Shown in pieces: positions 6,889 through 12,991 of a stretch of DNA of 12,991 bases. The stretch is taken from positions 1-12,991 of the forward strand of contig USBV01000031.1 in NCBI GenBank assembly GCA_900553055.1, read 5' to 3'. Position numbers and translations under genes: made by a program. Source of the DNA: an uncultured Phascolarctobacterium sp. (GTDB lineage: Bacteria; Bacillota; Negativicutes; Acidaminococcales; Acidaminococcaceae). Numbering within the stretch: the stretch's first letter is position 1; each line of letters begins with the position of its first letter. Under the pieces are notes generated by a model. The model was not told where the DNA came from, searched no databases, and saw only the letters and a program-made list of their open reading frames with translations.

Positions 6889-7749
6889 TTAAGGCTCGTC
6901 CACAGTGAAGCGGCCTAAACGACCGGAGCGGAAGTCGCGCAGCACAAGCTGGTCCACTTTGTCCAAATCTAGCATGCCGCCAGCCTTTAAGCAACCACGC
7001 GCAGTAGCAATTTTAGCCATCACTGTTTGAGCGGTTTCGCCCTCTTCTAAAGTAACGGCATACTTTGCCGCCAAGGCCTCAGGATATTTGCTCAGCATAA
7101 ACTCCAGTAACAGCTCTACCGCATCCTGGCGATCAAAAACATCCTCTTTAATCGCGCCCGTGGCAGCTAATGCAAAGCCTACGGAAGAATCCTCGAACTT
7201 GGGCCACAGCACACCGGGAGTATCCAAAAGCTCCAAGCCCTTAGCGATGGTCACCCACTGCTGGCCACGTGTTACGCCGGGCTTATCCGCAGCCATAACC
7301 TTGTTCTTACCAACCAATCGATTGATGAGCGTACTCTTTCCCACATTGGGAATGCCCACAATCATAACACGCACAGGACGGTTACGCACGCCCTTTTTGA
7401 GCCATTTATCAATGACCGGCTTGGCTGCAAGCTGAATGGCGCTGATAAGCTGCTTCACACCCTTACCAGTGGCACAATCAATTTTGCACACGGGCAGGCC
7501 ACTGTTTTTCAGCTTCTCCAGCCATTGCTCGGTTTTGGCATTATCGGCCATATCAATCTTATTCAGAGCAATAACCTTAGGCTTATTACCTAAAATATTT
7601 TGCAGCATGGGATTGGTGCTGGAGCGTGGAATGCGCGCATCCAACATCTCTACAACTACGTCCACCAGCTTGATTTGGGCCTCCATCATGCGTTTGGCCT
7701 TTGTCATATGCCCAGGGAACCATTGAATCTTAAAATCCTCTATTCTCAT
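6889..7749 (-). CDS. rbgA: Ribosome biogenesis GTPase RbgA (YlqF)
   Basis: RbgA is a circularly permuted GTPase that drives a late step of 50S subunit maturation in Firmicutes. The protein is 286 aa, close to the 282 of Bacillus. The permuted motif order is seen directly: NKID (G4) at 63-66 comes before GIPNVGKS (G1) at 132-139, with GVT (G2) near 158-160 and DTPG (G3) at 176-179. The N-terminal IQWFPGHMTKA signature and a helical C-terminal RNA-binding domain are present. The ATG at 7749 overlaps the lepB stop as ATGA, so the two are translationally coupled. It is the last gene of the lepB-rbgA unit, ending before the hairpin at 6814-6858. Confidence 0.96.
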   Translation of the reverse strand: MRIEDFKIQWFPGHMTKAKRMMEAQIKLVDVVVEMLDARIPRSSTNPMLQNILGNKPKVIALNKIDMADNAKTEQWLEKLKNSGLPVCKIDCATGKGVKQLISAIQLAAKPVIDKWLKKGVRNRPVRVMIVGIPNVGKSTLINRLVGKNKVMAADKPGVTRGQQWVTIAKGLELLDTPGVLWPKFEDSSVGFALAATGAIKEDVFDRQDAVELLLEFMLSKYPEALAAKYAVTLEEGETAQTVMAKIATARGCLKAGGMLDLDKVDQLVLRDFRSGRLGRFTVDEP

Positions 7750-8318
7750 TTGCCCATACCTGTATCAGCCTTAATCACGCGCATATTGCCAAGCGGCCAG
7801 AAGCACACAAGGGCCCTACCCTTAACGAGCTTATGCGGCACAAAGCCCACATCGGCGAAACGGCTGTCCTCAGAATTGTTGCGGTTATCACCTAAAACGA
7901 AAATAGTGCCTTCTGGAACAATGGTCTTGTGATAGCTGGAAATATTCTTACCCTTAGGGTCATTCTCATAAATATAATCTTCCTTCAGAGCTTGGCCGTT
8001 AACAAAAACCTGGCCATCCTTCATTTCAATGGTGTCACCACCAACTGCAATAACGCGCTTGATAAAGTCACGGCTTTCATCCTTAGGGAAGCGGAAAACA
8101 ACGATTTCACCACGCTTGGGATTGGTTACAAAATAGCTCAGCTTATCCACAATTAAGCGCTCGTGGTTTTTCAAGGTAGGATACATAGAAGAACCCTCTA
8201 CCATATAGGGCTCCACTAAAAAGGTACGAATACAAAAGGCCAAAGCCACGGCCACAATTATAGAAACCAGCCAGTCACTAGCAGTATCCTGCCAGGAAGT
8301 TTCATGCTTATTGCTCAA
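7746..8318 (-). CDS. lepB: Type I signal peptidase
   Basis: Signal peptidase I is anchored in the cytoplasmic membrane and cleaves signal peptides from exported preproteins on the outer face. The protein is 190 aa with a short cytoplasmic N-terminus, one membrane segment (about 17-35) and then the catalytic domain. Catalytic Ser44 lies in GSSMYPTL and the general-base Lys87 in FIKRVIAVGGD. The GDNRNNSEDSR box is near 148-158. The single membrane span and small size match the Gram-positive SipS-like form. The start is uncertain. I favour TTG at 8318 because GAGAGGTG ends 9 nt upstream. The in-frame GTG at 8330 is part of that same sequence and has no site of its own. Its gene overlaps rbgA by 4 nt, and a promoter lies just upstream. 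Confidence 0.93.
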   Translation of the reverse strand: MSNKHETSWQDTASDWLVSIIVAVALAFCIRTFLVEPYMVEGSSMYPTLKNHERLIVDKLSYFVTNPKRGEIVVFRFPKDESRDFIKRVIAVGGDTIEMKDGQVFVNGQALKEDYIYENDPKGKNISSYHKTIVPEGTIFVLGDNRNNSEDSRFADVGFVPHKLVKGRALVCFWPLGNMRVIKADTGMGK

Positions 8319-8354
8319 AATTATACACACCTCTCATAGAAAAATTCTTCTAAT

Positions 8355-8383
8355 ATTGTAACATAGATTTATATATTAGTCAG
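8355..8383 (-). promoter_or_regulatory. Predicted sigma-A promoter for lepB-rbgA
   Basis: On the minus strand the -35 CTGACT (8378-8383) and -10 TACAAT (8355-8360) are 17 nt apart, with TGT before the -10 (extended -10). Predicted start is near 8348, about 30 nt before the TTG start. It lies between lepB and repeat copy B. Confidence 0.6.
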
Positions 8384-8407
8384 CAACAAAAGTATGACAA
8401 ATTTACA

Positions 8408-8576
8408 ACATCGCTTAGAAGTAGTTAGATGCGAGCAAATTCGACATGCTAAGACCCAGGTGATCGCGAGCTTGCGAGCTGAGCACATGTTGGTCGTGCT
8501 GCATCTTTAGGTGTGAGTCGTACTAGAGGTACGTCGACGAAAATTTGTGAAGCAGATGACTGCTTATAAGCGATGT
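8408..8576. repeat. Intergenic palindromic element, copy B (candidate structured RNA or MITE-like repeat)
   Basis: This is a 169-bp element in the lepB-rplS spacer. Terminal arms 8408-8432 and 8552-8576 pair over 25 positions: 20 Watson-Crick, 2 T.G wobbles on the plus strand and 3 mismatches. Internal pairing includes AAAT/ATTT (8437-8440 with 8543-8546), TCGAC/GTCGA (8441-8445 with 8533-8537), GACC/GGTC (8453-8456 with 8492-8495), CAGGTG/CACATG with one mismatch (8457-8462 with 8484-8489), and CGTAC/GTACG (8519-8523 with 8529-8533). Its core matches copy A while its terminal arms do not match copy A in sequence. It lies in the same orientation relative to flanking minus-strand genes as copy A. 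It abuts the rplS terminator. Function is unknown. Confidence 0.75.
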
Positions 8577-8577
8577 A

Positions 8578-8614
8578 CTAAAACAAAAAGGGATTGCATA
8601 AAGCAATCCCTTTT
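8578..8614 (-). terminator. Intrinsic terminator of rplS
   Basis: A perfect 12-bp stem pairs 8586-8597 with 8603-8614 with a 5-nt loop. On the minus strand it is followed by TTTTTGTTTT. It begins 14 nt after the rplS stop, so it should end the rplS transcript and isolate lepB-rbgA. Confidence 0.9.
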
Positions 8615-8628
8615 GAGAAGTAACATTA

Positions 8629-8970
8629 TTAGCGTTTTTCGCGAATACGAGCAGCTTTACCAGTCAGATTACGCAGATAGTACAGTTTTGCACGGCGAAC
8701 GATACCACGACGAGCTACAACGATCTTGTCGATACGAGGGCTGTGAACCGGGAAGGTTCTTTCAACGCCAACGCCGTAGGAAATACGACGAACGGTGAAG
8801 TTTTCACGTACGCCGGAGCCGCTGCGGGAAATTACAACGCCTTCGAACAGCTGAATACGTTCACGGCTGCCTTCAATGATTTTGCAGTAAACTTTTACGG
8901 TGTCGCCTGCTTTAAAGTCAGGGATGTCGCTGCGCAGTTGTTCTTGTTCCAATACTTCAATAATGTTCAT
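8629..8970 (-). CDS. rplS: Large subunit ribosomal protein bL19
   Basis: bL19 is a 50S protein at the 30S-50S interface. The protein is 113 aa, the normal size, beginning [13 protein letters not shown]. It shows the family landmarks [46 protein letters not shown] and, at the basic C-terminus, [22 protein letters not shown] lies 5 nt before the ATG. Unlike the tightly packed genes upstream, it is separated from the SPOUT methyltransferase gene by 128 nt that hold a promoter and a possible autoregulatory leader. A strong terminator follows it. It can therefore be made as a single-gene transcript as well as by read-through from the trmD operon. Confidence 0.98.
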   Translation of the reverse strand: MNIIEVLEQEQLRSDIPDFKAGDTVKVYCKIIEGSRERIQLFEGVVISRSGSGVRENFTVRRISYGVGVERTFPVHSPRIDKIVVARRGIVRRAKLYYLRNLTGKAARIREKR

Positions 8971-8985
8971 TTTTTCCTCCTAAAA

Positions 8986-9034
8986 TCATAGACGTTCATG
9001 TGTGAACTCCACAGCGGACCGTCCGTATTACACA
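8986..9034 (-). promoter_or_regulatory. Candidate L19-type ribosomal protein leader upstream of rplS
   Basis: Between the predicted transcription start (near 9034) and the rplS Shine-Dalgarno the minus-strand RNA can form a three-way arrangement. GGACG (9020-9024) pairs with CGTCT (8990-8994), closing a short UCC/GGA hairpin and a GUUC/GAAC hairpin. Firmicute rplS genes are known to carry an L19 leader at this place. I judge this a likely case from position and foldability, not from a covariance search. Confidence 0.45.
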
Positions 9035-9040
9035 ACATCA

Positions 9041-9069
9041 ATTGTACCACATTGCGAGCTTAAAAGCAA
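9041..9069 (-). promoter_or_regulatory. Predicted sigma-A promoter for rplS
   Basis: On the minus strand, -10 TACAAT (9041-9046) has an upstream TGG (extended -10), and a weak -35 TTGCTT (9064-9069) lies 17 nt away. The ten bases TGTGGTAxAA at this -10 are nearly those of the rnhB promoter. Confidence 0.6.
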
Positions 9070-9098
9070 GCAAAAAGTGCAATAAACATTACAAAATT

Positions 9099-9674
9099 TT
9101 ACTCTTTTTCAAACCATGCTTCTCCAGCCAAGCGGTCCAAAATAATGGCCACGGCACTGCGAACGCACAGATGATTGTAATCACAAGAGCCATATACAGG
9201 CTCTAAAATATAGTCAAAGCTTTTCATGACCTCGGCTTCAATACCAAAGCCGGTGCCAAATAAGAGCAGAATAGGTCTGTCCCCCTCCTGCAGCTGTTTA
9301 CGCATAAAGCTATAGCTCACAGTGTTGGGATAAATGCGAGCATCAGTAGTAACTATATAGGGACGCTCACCTGTGCGAGCTTCGATATCCTTAGCCGCAG
9401 CTTCGATATCCTCCAGCCAATGCACGCGCTCTAAGGCATCAGCACGGTCGGGATTATAAACCTTGCCGTAGCCCTCCTGCCAATAATGCAAAATCTTGTG
9501 AATCATTTGCTTTTGGGCTTCTTTAGGATGAATCAAATAATATTGCTTCACATCGTAGGTGCGACAGGTGCGGGCAATATCATGAATATCAAAATTGGTA
9601 ACCGCACTAGCTATTACATCCATACGCTTGTTATAAATGGGATAGTGTACTAAGCCCACATATAGTTCAGCCAT
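9099..9674 (-). CDS. SPOUT-fold RNA methyltransferase, COG4752/DUF2168 type
   Basis: The protein is 191 aa and resembles the small family of predicted SAM-dependent RNA methyltransferases found next to trmD in many Firmicutes and in Thermotoga. Visible traits are the N-terminal LYVGLVHYPIYNK, the DIHDIARTCRTY segment (a SPOUT-like start seen also in TrmH proteins), LLLFGTGFGIE near 138-148 where the SAM-binding knot is expected, and a C-terminal YGSCDYNHLCVRSAV. The RNA target is not known to me. The ATG at 9674 overlaps the trmD end by 8 nt, and its AAGGAGG site lies inside the trmD coding sequence, so it is made from the same message. A 128-nt spacer with the rplS promoter follows. Confidence 0.88.
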   Translation of the reverse strand: MAELYVGLVHYPIYNKRMDVIASAVTNFDIHDIARTCRTYDVKQYYLIHPKEAQKQMIHKILHYWQEGYGKVYNPDRADALERVHWLEDIEAAAKDIEARTGERPYIVTTDARIYPNTVSYSFMRKQLQEGDRPILLLFGTGFGIEAEVMKSFDYILEPVYGSCDYNHLCVRSAVAIILDRLAGEAWFEKE

Positions 9675-10524
9675 TCATTTCATCCTCCTTTGCTGCAATT
9701 TCCTGTAGCTCTTTAGAAGCATCAACCTCTGCTTGAGCAGCTAGCTCCGCCTTAGCAGCAGCAATTTTGCTACGCAGCTCCTCCCAAAATTTGCGCTGGG
9801 ACTTTTTCATCTTATAGGGCAACGGCTTTTCGATAAAACGCAGCTGCTCCTCAGTGAGCAAATCAGGACGCAAAAAATAAGTAGATTTTAAGGATTCCTG
9901 CAGACGCCAAGCAGCAATCAAAGCGTGGTTACCGCCTCGCAAAACCTCCGGCACCTCAAGCCCTTCAAAATTAACAGGACGAGTGTACTGGGGATATTCC
10001 AGAAGGCCTGTGCTGAAGGAGTCCTCCTCGGCGCTAACGAGCTTGCCAAGGACGCCAGGAATAAAGCGAGCAATTGCATCCATCACAATTAGGGCCGGCA
10101 TCTCGCCACCAGTGAGCACATAATCGCCAATAGAAAGCTTTTCATCCACCCAGTTAAAAATGCGCTCATCAAAGCCCTCGTAATGGCCGCAGACGAAGAT
10201 AAAGTCCTGTCCGCAGTGTGCATATTCTTCTACAATGCTCTGCTTAAGCGTGCGTCCACCCGGGCACATTGCAATTACACGTGCATTGGGCAGCTGCTCC
10301 TTAGCCTTGCGGATAGCCGCCACCATCGGCTCAGGCTTGAGCACCATGCCGGCACCGCCGCCAAAGGGAGTGTCGTCCACAGTGCGATGCACATCATGCG
10401 TAAATTCACGCGGATTGATGCAGCTAATTTCAACTAAGCCCTTGTTTACAGCACGTTGGATAATGCTGTGATTAGCAGCCTGCTCTATTTGCTCCGGAAA
10501 GAGTGTTACAAATAAGAATTTCAT
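9667..10524 (-). CDS. trmD: tRNA (guanine-37-N1)-methyltransferase TrmD
   Basis: TrmD methylates N1 of G37 next to the anticodon in tRNAs reading CNN codons, preventing +1 frameshifts. It acts as a SPOUT homodimer using SAM. The knot motifs are clear: FGGGAGM at 54-60, YEGFDER at 115-121, SIGDYVLTGGE at 131-141 and IPGVLG at 155-160. The catalytic aspartate is in EEDSF (Asp168), and the conserved Arg lies in DAIARF. At 285 aa it is about 30-40 residues longer than usual. The extra C-terminal stretch (from about 241) is rich in Ala, Glu and Lys, likely helical, and contains the ribosome binding site of the next gene. The start overlaps the rimM stop as ATGA. A real extension rather than a frameshift seems likely, as the frame is clean. 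Confidence 0.97.
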   Translation of the reverse strand: MKFLFVTLFPEQIEQAANHSIIQRAVNKGLVEISCINPREFTHDVHRTVDDTPFGGGAGMVLKPEPMVAAIRKAKEQLPNARVIAMCPGGRTLKQSIVEEYAHCGQDFIFVCGHYEGFDERIFNWVDEKLSIGDYVLTGGEMPALIVMDAIARFIPGVLGKLVSAEEDSFSTGLLEYPQYTRPVNFEGLEVPEVLRGGNHALIAAWRLQESLKSTYFLRPDLLTEEQLRFIEKPLPYKMKKSQRKFWEELRSKIAAAKAELAAQAEVDASKELQEIAAKEDEMNG

Positions 10525-11024
10525 GCTTCATCAACCCATTCAGGCAGTGTCACAACGATGCGTTTTTCCGCAAGGTTGATTTCTTTAACATAAATCTTTA
10601 AAGCGGGCAATAGAATGTCCTTTTCGCCCGGCACCGCAATTACATATACATCATTGCTACCAGTACTCAAGGAGTCCTTAAAGGTACCGATTTGCTTGCC
10701 CTCTTCGTCATAAACAGGCAAACCAATTAAGTCGGCCACATAGAACTGGCCTTCCTCTAATTTCGGTAAATCCTCGGCTTTAATCAAAACCTCTTGGTCG
10801 CGTAAAAGCTCTGCCTCATTCATGGATTTAATTTCTTCAGTAGTAACCAGCACCATGCGCTTATGAAAGCGTGCGTGCTTAATGGTCAGCTTGCGACCAT
10901 CATGCAGCAGTAAATAATCCAGGTCTAAAAATTGTTCCGGCTTTTCGGTTAAGGGCAGAATACGAATATCGCCCCGCACACCGTGCGGAGCGACAATTTT
11001 ACCAATTACTATTTGGTTGTGCAT
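10521..11024 (-). CDS. rimM: Ribosome maturation factor RimM
   Basis: RimM assists maturation of the 30S head, binding S19 and helping 16S rRNA processing. The protein is 167 aa, normal for the family. It has the N-terminal beta-barrel domain opening with IGKIVAPHGVRGDIRI and a C-terminal PRC-barrel with FYVADLIGLPVYDE, GSNDVYVI and DILLPA. It sits between ylqD (3-nt gap) and trmD (4-nt ATGA overlap), the conserved Firmicute order, so coupling with trmD translation is expected. Confidence 0.96.
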   Translation of the reverse strand: MHNQIVIGKIVAPHGVRGDIRILPLTEKPEQFLDLDYLLLHDGRKLTIKHARFHKRMVLVTTEEIKSMNEAELLRDQEVLIKAEDLPKLEEGQFYVADLIGLPVYDEEGKQIGTFKDSLSTGSNDVYVIAVPGEKDILLPALKIYVKEINLAEKRIVVTLPEWVDEA

Positions 11025-11027
11025 AAA

Positions 11028-11432
11028 TTACTCGCGGAAAGCAATAACCTTACCGTCTTCGGTGAGGATTTCTGCACCCATCAAAGCATCAAGATCTGTG
11101 CCCACGGTGATTTCCACAGTACGCTCTAAGGTACCATGACCGATTTCAGCACCCATCTCCAAAGCTTCAGCTCTCTTGAGCTTAGCTTCTGCTTCAGCCT
11201 TAGCTGCAGTGCGTTTATTTCTTTCCATGTCGATTTGCTCGCGCAAAGCCGGCAGCACGCTCAAATCGGAAGCAGCTTGATGCAAAGCCTTTTTAGCTTG
11301 GAACTCAAATTGCTCCAGATCAAGCTCCATATTCTTTATGGTGTTTTGGAGATCTCCAATAATTTTCAGTTTTAAATCTTCGGTTACCTTTGCTTTCACA
11401 GCAACAGGAACACGAACAGTCATTTTATCCAT
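11028..11432 (-). CDS. ylqD: YlqD family protein
   Basis: The protein is 134 aa, similar to the 128-aa Bacillus YlqD. It occupies the same place between the KH-domain gene and rimM, and gene order supports the name. An N-terminal strand region (MTVRVPVAVKAKV) is followed by a charged, alanine-rich helical segment (about 28-95) that could form a coiled coil. A short C-terminal beta region, TVEITVGTDLDALMGAEILT, resembles a small barrel. No enzymatic motif or membrane segment is visible, and the role of the family is unknown to me. The ATG at 11432 has AAGGA 9 nt upstream; a second in-frame ATG three codons later is possible. The gaps on both sides are short (16 and 3 nt). Confidence 0.85.
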   Translation of the reverse strand: MDKMTVRVPVAVKAKVTEDLKLKIIGDLQNTIKNMELDLEQFEFQAKKALHQAASDLSVLPALREQIDMERNKRTAAKAEAEAKLKRAEALEMGAEIGHGTLERTVEITVGTDLDALMGAEILTEDGKVIAFRE

Positions 11433-11448
11433 TCTTTACCATCCTTGA

Positions 11449-11676
11449 TTAAACAATTTCCACAATAACTTTTACATTCTCGCGGGTTGCTACTGCTTTC
11501 ATCACAGTTCTGATGGCTTTGGCGATGCGGCCTTGTTTTCCAATAACCTTGCCCATGTCTTCAGAAGCAACATGGAGGCGGAGTACCGTTGTTGTACCGG
11601 TAGTTTCCTCCTCCACTACTACTGCAGAGGGATTACTTACAAGAGACTTGGCCATTACTTCTACCAATTCTTTCAT
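11449..11676 (-). CDS. khpA: KH-domain RNA-binding protein KhpA (YlqC)
   Basis: KhpA is a small cytosolic RNA-binding protein that in streptococci and other Firmicutes works with KhpB/EloR (Jag) in control of cell elongation. The protein is 75 aa and almost entirely one KH domain, with the GxxG loop as GKQG at 46-49 within MGKVIGKQGRIAKAIR. The ATG at 11676 is chosen because MKELVEVMAKSLV matches the usual start of the family and GAGG lies 10 nt upstream. An in-frame GTG at 11685 overlaps that site. It lies between rpsP (23-nt gap) and ylqD (16-nt gap) in the standard order. Confidence 0.94.
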   Translation of the reverse strand: MKELVEVMAKSLVSNPSAVVVEEETTGTTTVLRLHVASEDMGKVIGKQGRIAKAIRTVMKAVATRENVKVIVEIV

Positions 11677-11699
11677 GTAGATCACGCCTCTCTAAAAGA

Positions 11700-11972
11700 T
11701 TATTTTGCAGCTTTAGCTTCAGCAAAAGCCTTCATGATACCTTGTTTGCTGAACAGGTTCTTAACGGTATCAGTAGGTTGTGCACCCTTGCCCATCCAAT
11801 CGATAGCTTTTTCAGCGTCGATTTTTACGTTAGCCGGGGTAGTGGTAGAATCATAGTAACCGATGGATTCAATGAAACGACCGTCACGAGGGGAACGAGC
11901 GTCTGCTACTACGATACGATAGAAAGGAGCCTTTTTAGCACCCATACGTTTTAAACGAATTTTTACTGCCAT
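11700..11972 (-). CDS. rpsP: Small subunit ribosomal protein bS16
   Basis: bS16 is a 30S protein of the body domain, important for subunit assembly. The protein is 90 aa, the usual size. The sequence has the invariant start [19 protein letters not shown], then [22 protein letters not shown] and PTDTV. The ATG at 11972 is preceded by AGGAGG 11 nt upstream. A GTG at 11984 is in frame, but it overlaps the ribosome binding site and the extra residues are not family-like. It follows ffh after a 55-nt gap in which I see nothing beyond the ribosome binding site. Confidence 0.97.
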   Translation of the reverse strand: MAVKIRLKRMGAKKAPFYRIVVADARSPRDGRFIESIGYYDSTTTPANVKIDAEKAIDWMGKGAQPTDTVKNLFSKQGIMKAFAEAKAAK

Positions 11973-12027
11973 GTTGATAGTCACCTCCTTAAATATATCT
12001 CAAACAACATGGAACTTTTGATTTTTA

Positions 12028-12991
12028 TTAATGACCAAAGGGCATGCGGAAGCCGCCCTTGGATGCAAACTTAGCCATACCCTGCATGCGCTTCATCATC
12101 TTCTTGCTTTCCTCGAAGTTCTTCAGCAGCTTGTTTACGTCCTGCACACGCATGCCACAGCCAAGGGCGATACGTTTACGACGGCTGCCGTTGATGATAT
12201 CAGGGTTACGTCTTTCTTTCGGAGTCATGGAGCGGATAATAGCTTCAATGCGGTCGAATTCCTTTTCATCCACATTGGCTTCCTTCAGCTTTTGGCTGAT
12301 GCCGCCCATGCCGGGGATAAGGCCCAGGATAGTTTCTAAAGAGCCCAGCTTTTTAACCTGCTGCATTTGGTCCAAGAACTGCTCCAGGGTAAATTCATCC
12401 TTGCGCAGCTTCTTTTCCATTTCCAGAGCCTTGGCCAAATCCGTGGTGGATTGAATTTTTTCCACCAAGGTCAGGATATCGCCCATGCCCAGGATACGGG
12501 AAGCCATGCGGTCGGGATGGAAGGGCTCCAAAGCATCCAGCTTTTCGCCCAAGCCAATCAATTTTACCGGCTTACCGGTAACAGCCTTTACGGAGAGCAC
12601 TGCACCGCCGCGAGCGTCACCATCCAGCTTGGTTACAATCAAGCCATCAATGCCTAACTCGCTGTTGAAGCTTTCAGCTACGGTTACAGCGTCCTGACCG
12701 GTCATAGCATCTACAACCAACAGGATTTCCTGAGGATTTACTGCTGCTTTAATATTGCGCAGCTCCTCCATCAGCTCTTCGTTAATATGTAAACGGCCTG
12801 CGGTATCGATGATAACAGTGTCGCAAACCAGGCTGCGAGCCTTTTCAATAGCTTGCTCAGCAATCTGCACCGGGGAAACCTTGTCACCCAAGGTGAATAC
12901 GGGCACGCTGAGCTGCTCGCCCAAAACCTGCAGCTGGGTAATAGCAGCGGGACGATAAACGTCACAAGCCACCAACAGCGGCTTACGGTTC
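12028..12991 (-). CDS. ffh: Signal recognition particle protein Ffh (partial, 5' end beyond window)
   Basis: Ffh is the SRP54-type GTPase that binds signal sequences and 4.5S/6S RNA and delivers nascent chains to the receptor FtsY. About 320 C-terminal residues are visible out of roughly 450. The N domain and the P-loop lie past the right edge. Visible G-domain motifs are ACDVYRPAA at the edge, DTAGRLH, TKLDGDARGGA and GLGEKLDALEPF. The methionine-rich M domain follows, with LGLIPGMGG, the SRP RNA-binding stretch SRRKRIALGCG, and a C-terminus ending MPFGH. The frame runs open to the last base of the window, so this is truncation by the window, not a broken gene. It is the first gene seen of the ffh-rpsP-khpA-ylqD-rimM-trmD series. 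Confidence 0.97.
   Translation of the reverse strand, partial: NRKPLLVACDVYRPAAITQLQVLGEQLSVPVFTLGDKVSPVQIAEQAIEKARSLVCDTVIIDTAGRLHINEELMEELRNIKAAVNPQEILLVVDAMTGQDAVTVAESFNSELGIDGLIVTKLDGDARGGAVLSVKAVTGKPVKLIGLGEKLDALEPFHPDRMASRILGMGDILTLVEKIQSTTDLAKALEMEKKLRKDEFTLEQFLDQMQQVKKLGSLETILGLIPGMGGISQKLKEANVDEKEFDRIEAIIRSMTPKERRNPDIINGSRRKRIALGCGMRVQDVNKLLKNFEESKKMMKRMQGMAKFASKGGFRMPFGH

Noticed and set aside
8547..8798. Plus-strand open frame crossing the end of copy B and into rplS
   Set aside because: It lies antisense over the rplS terminator and coding sequence, has no ribosome binding site and no recognisable protein features.
12028..12991. ffh and plsY as truncated pseudogenes
   Set aside because: Both reading frames run cleanly into the window edges with conserved motifs, so they are cut by the window, not by mutation.

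Overview
This window looks like a core chromosomal segment of a Firmicute. I infer Negativicutes (Acidaminococcaceae/Phascolarctobacterium-like) from two gene-order signatures: ffh-rpsP-khpA-ylqD-rimM-trmD-rplS-rbgA, and the DUF512 radical SAM gene with der and plsY. Genus level is a guess. I see no phage, transposase, CRISPR, tRNA or rRNA. Nearly every base is a housekeeping gene or a short regulatory spacer, but two spacers carry related structured repeats.

Layout, left to right. (1) 1-3773, all minus strand: a DUF512 PDZ/radical SAM protein, the corrinoid adenosyltransferase btuR, the double GTPase der and the 5' part of plsY (cut by the window edge). A promoter near 3834 starts this unit. 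(2) 3774-4072 is a divergent control region. It drives the DUF512 operon leftwards and rnhB-yraN-comM rightwards; the rightward leader contains an intrinsic terminator. (3) 4073-6804, plus strand: RNase HII, a YraN nuclease-like protein and the ComM/YifB AAA+ ATPase. (4) 6814-6858 is a strong hairpin between the convergent comM and rbgA. (5) 6889-12991, minus strand, read from the right: ffh (5' end missing), rpsP, khpA, ylqD, rimM, trmD, a COG4752 SPOUT methyltransferase, then rplS behind its own promoter and candidate leader, then lepB-rbgA behind another promoter.

Functional theme: ribosome and translation machinery. Der, RbgA and RimM mature the subunits, S16 and L19 are structural proteins, and TrmD methylates tRNA. 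KhpA binds RNA, Ffh and LepB serve protein export, and RNase HII and ComM act on DNA. Several joints are tightly coupled: ATGA overlaps at rimM/trmD and lepB/rbgA, an 8-nt overlap at trmD/SPOUT and a 23-nt overlap at rnhB/yraN.

The most notable non-gene feature is a pair of diverged intergenic elements of about 170 bp (1790-1962 and 8408-8576). They share a core (about 55 of 77 hand-aligned positions). Each is closed by a long terminal stem whose sequence differs between the copies while pairing is kept, at the same distance from the core. This looks like a structured RNA or a palindromic repeat family. I do not recognise it.
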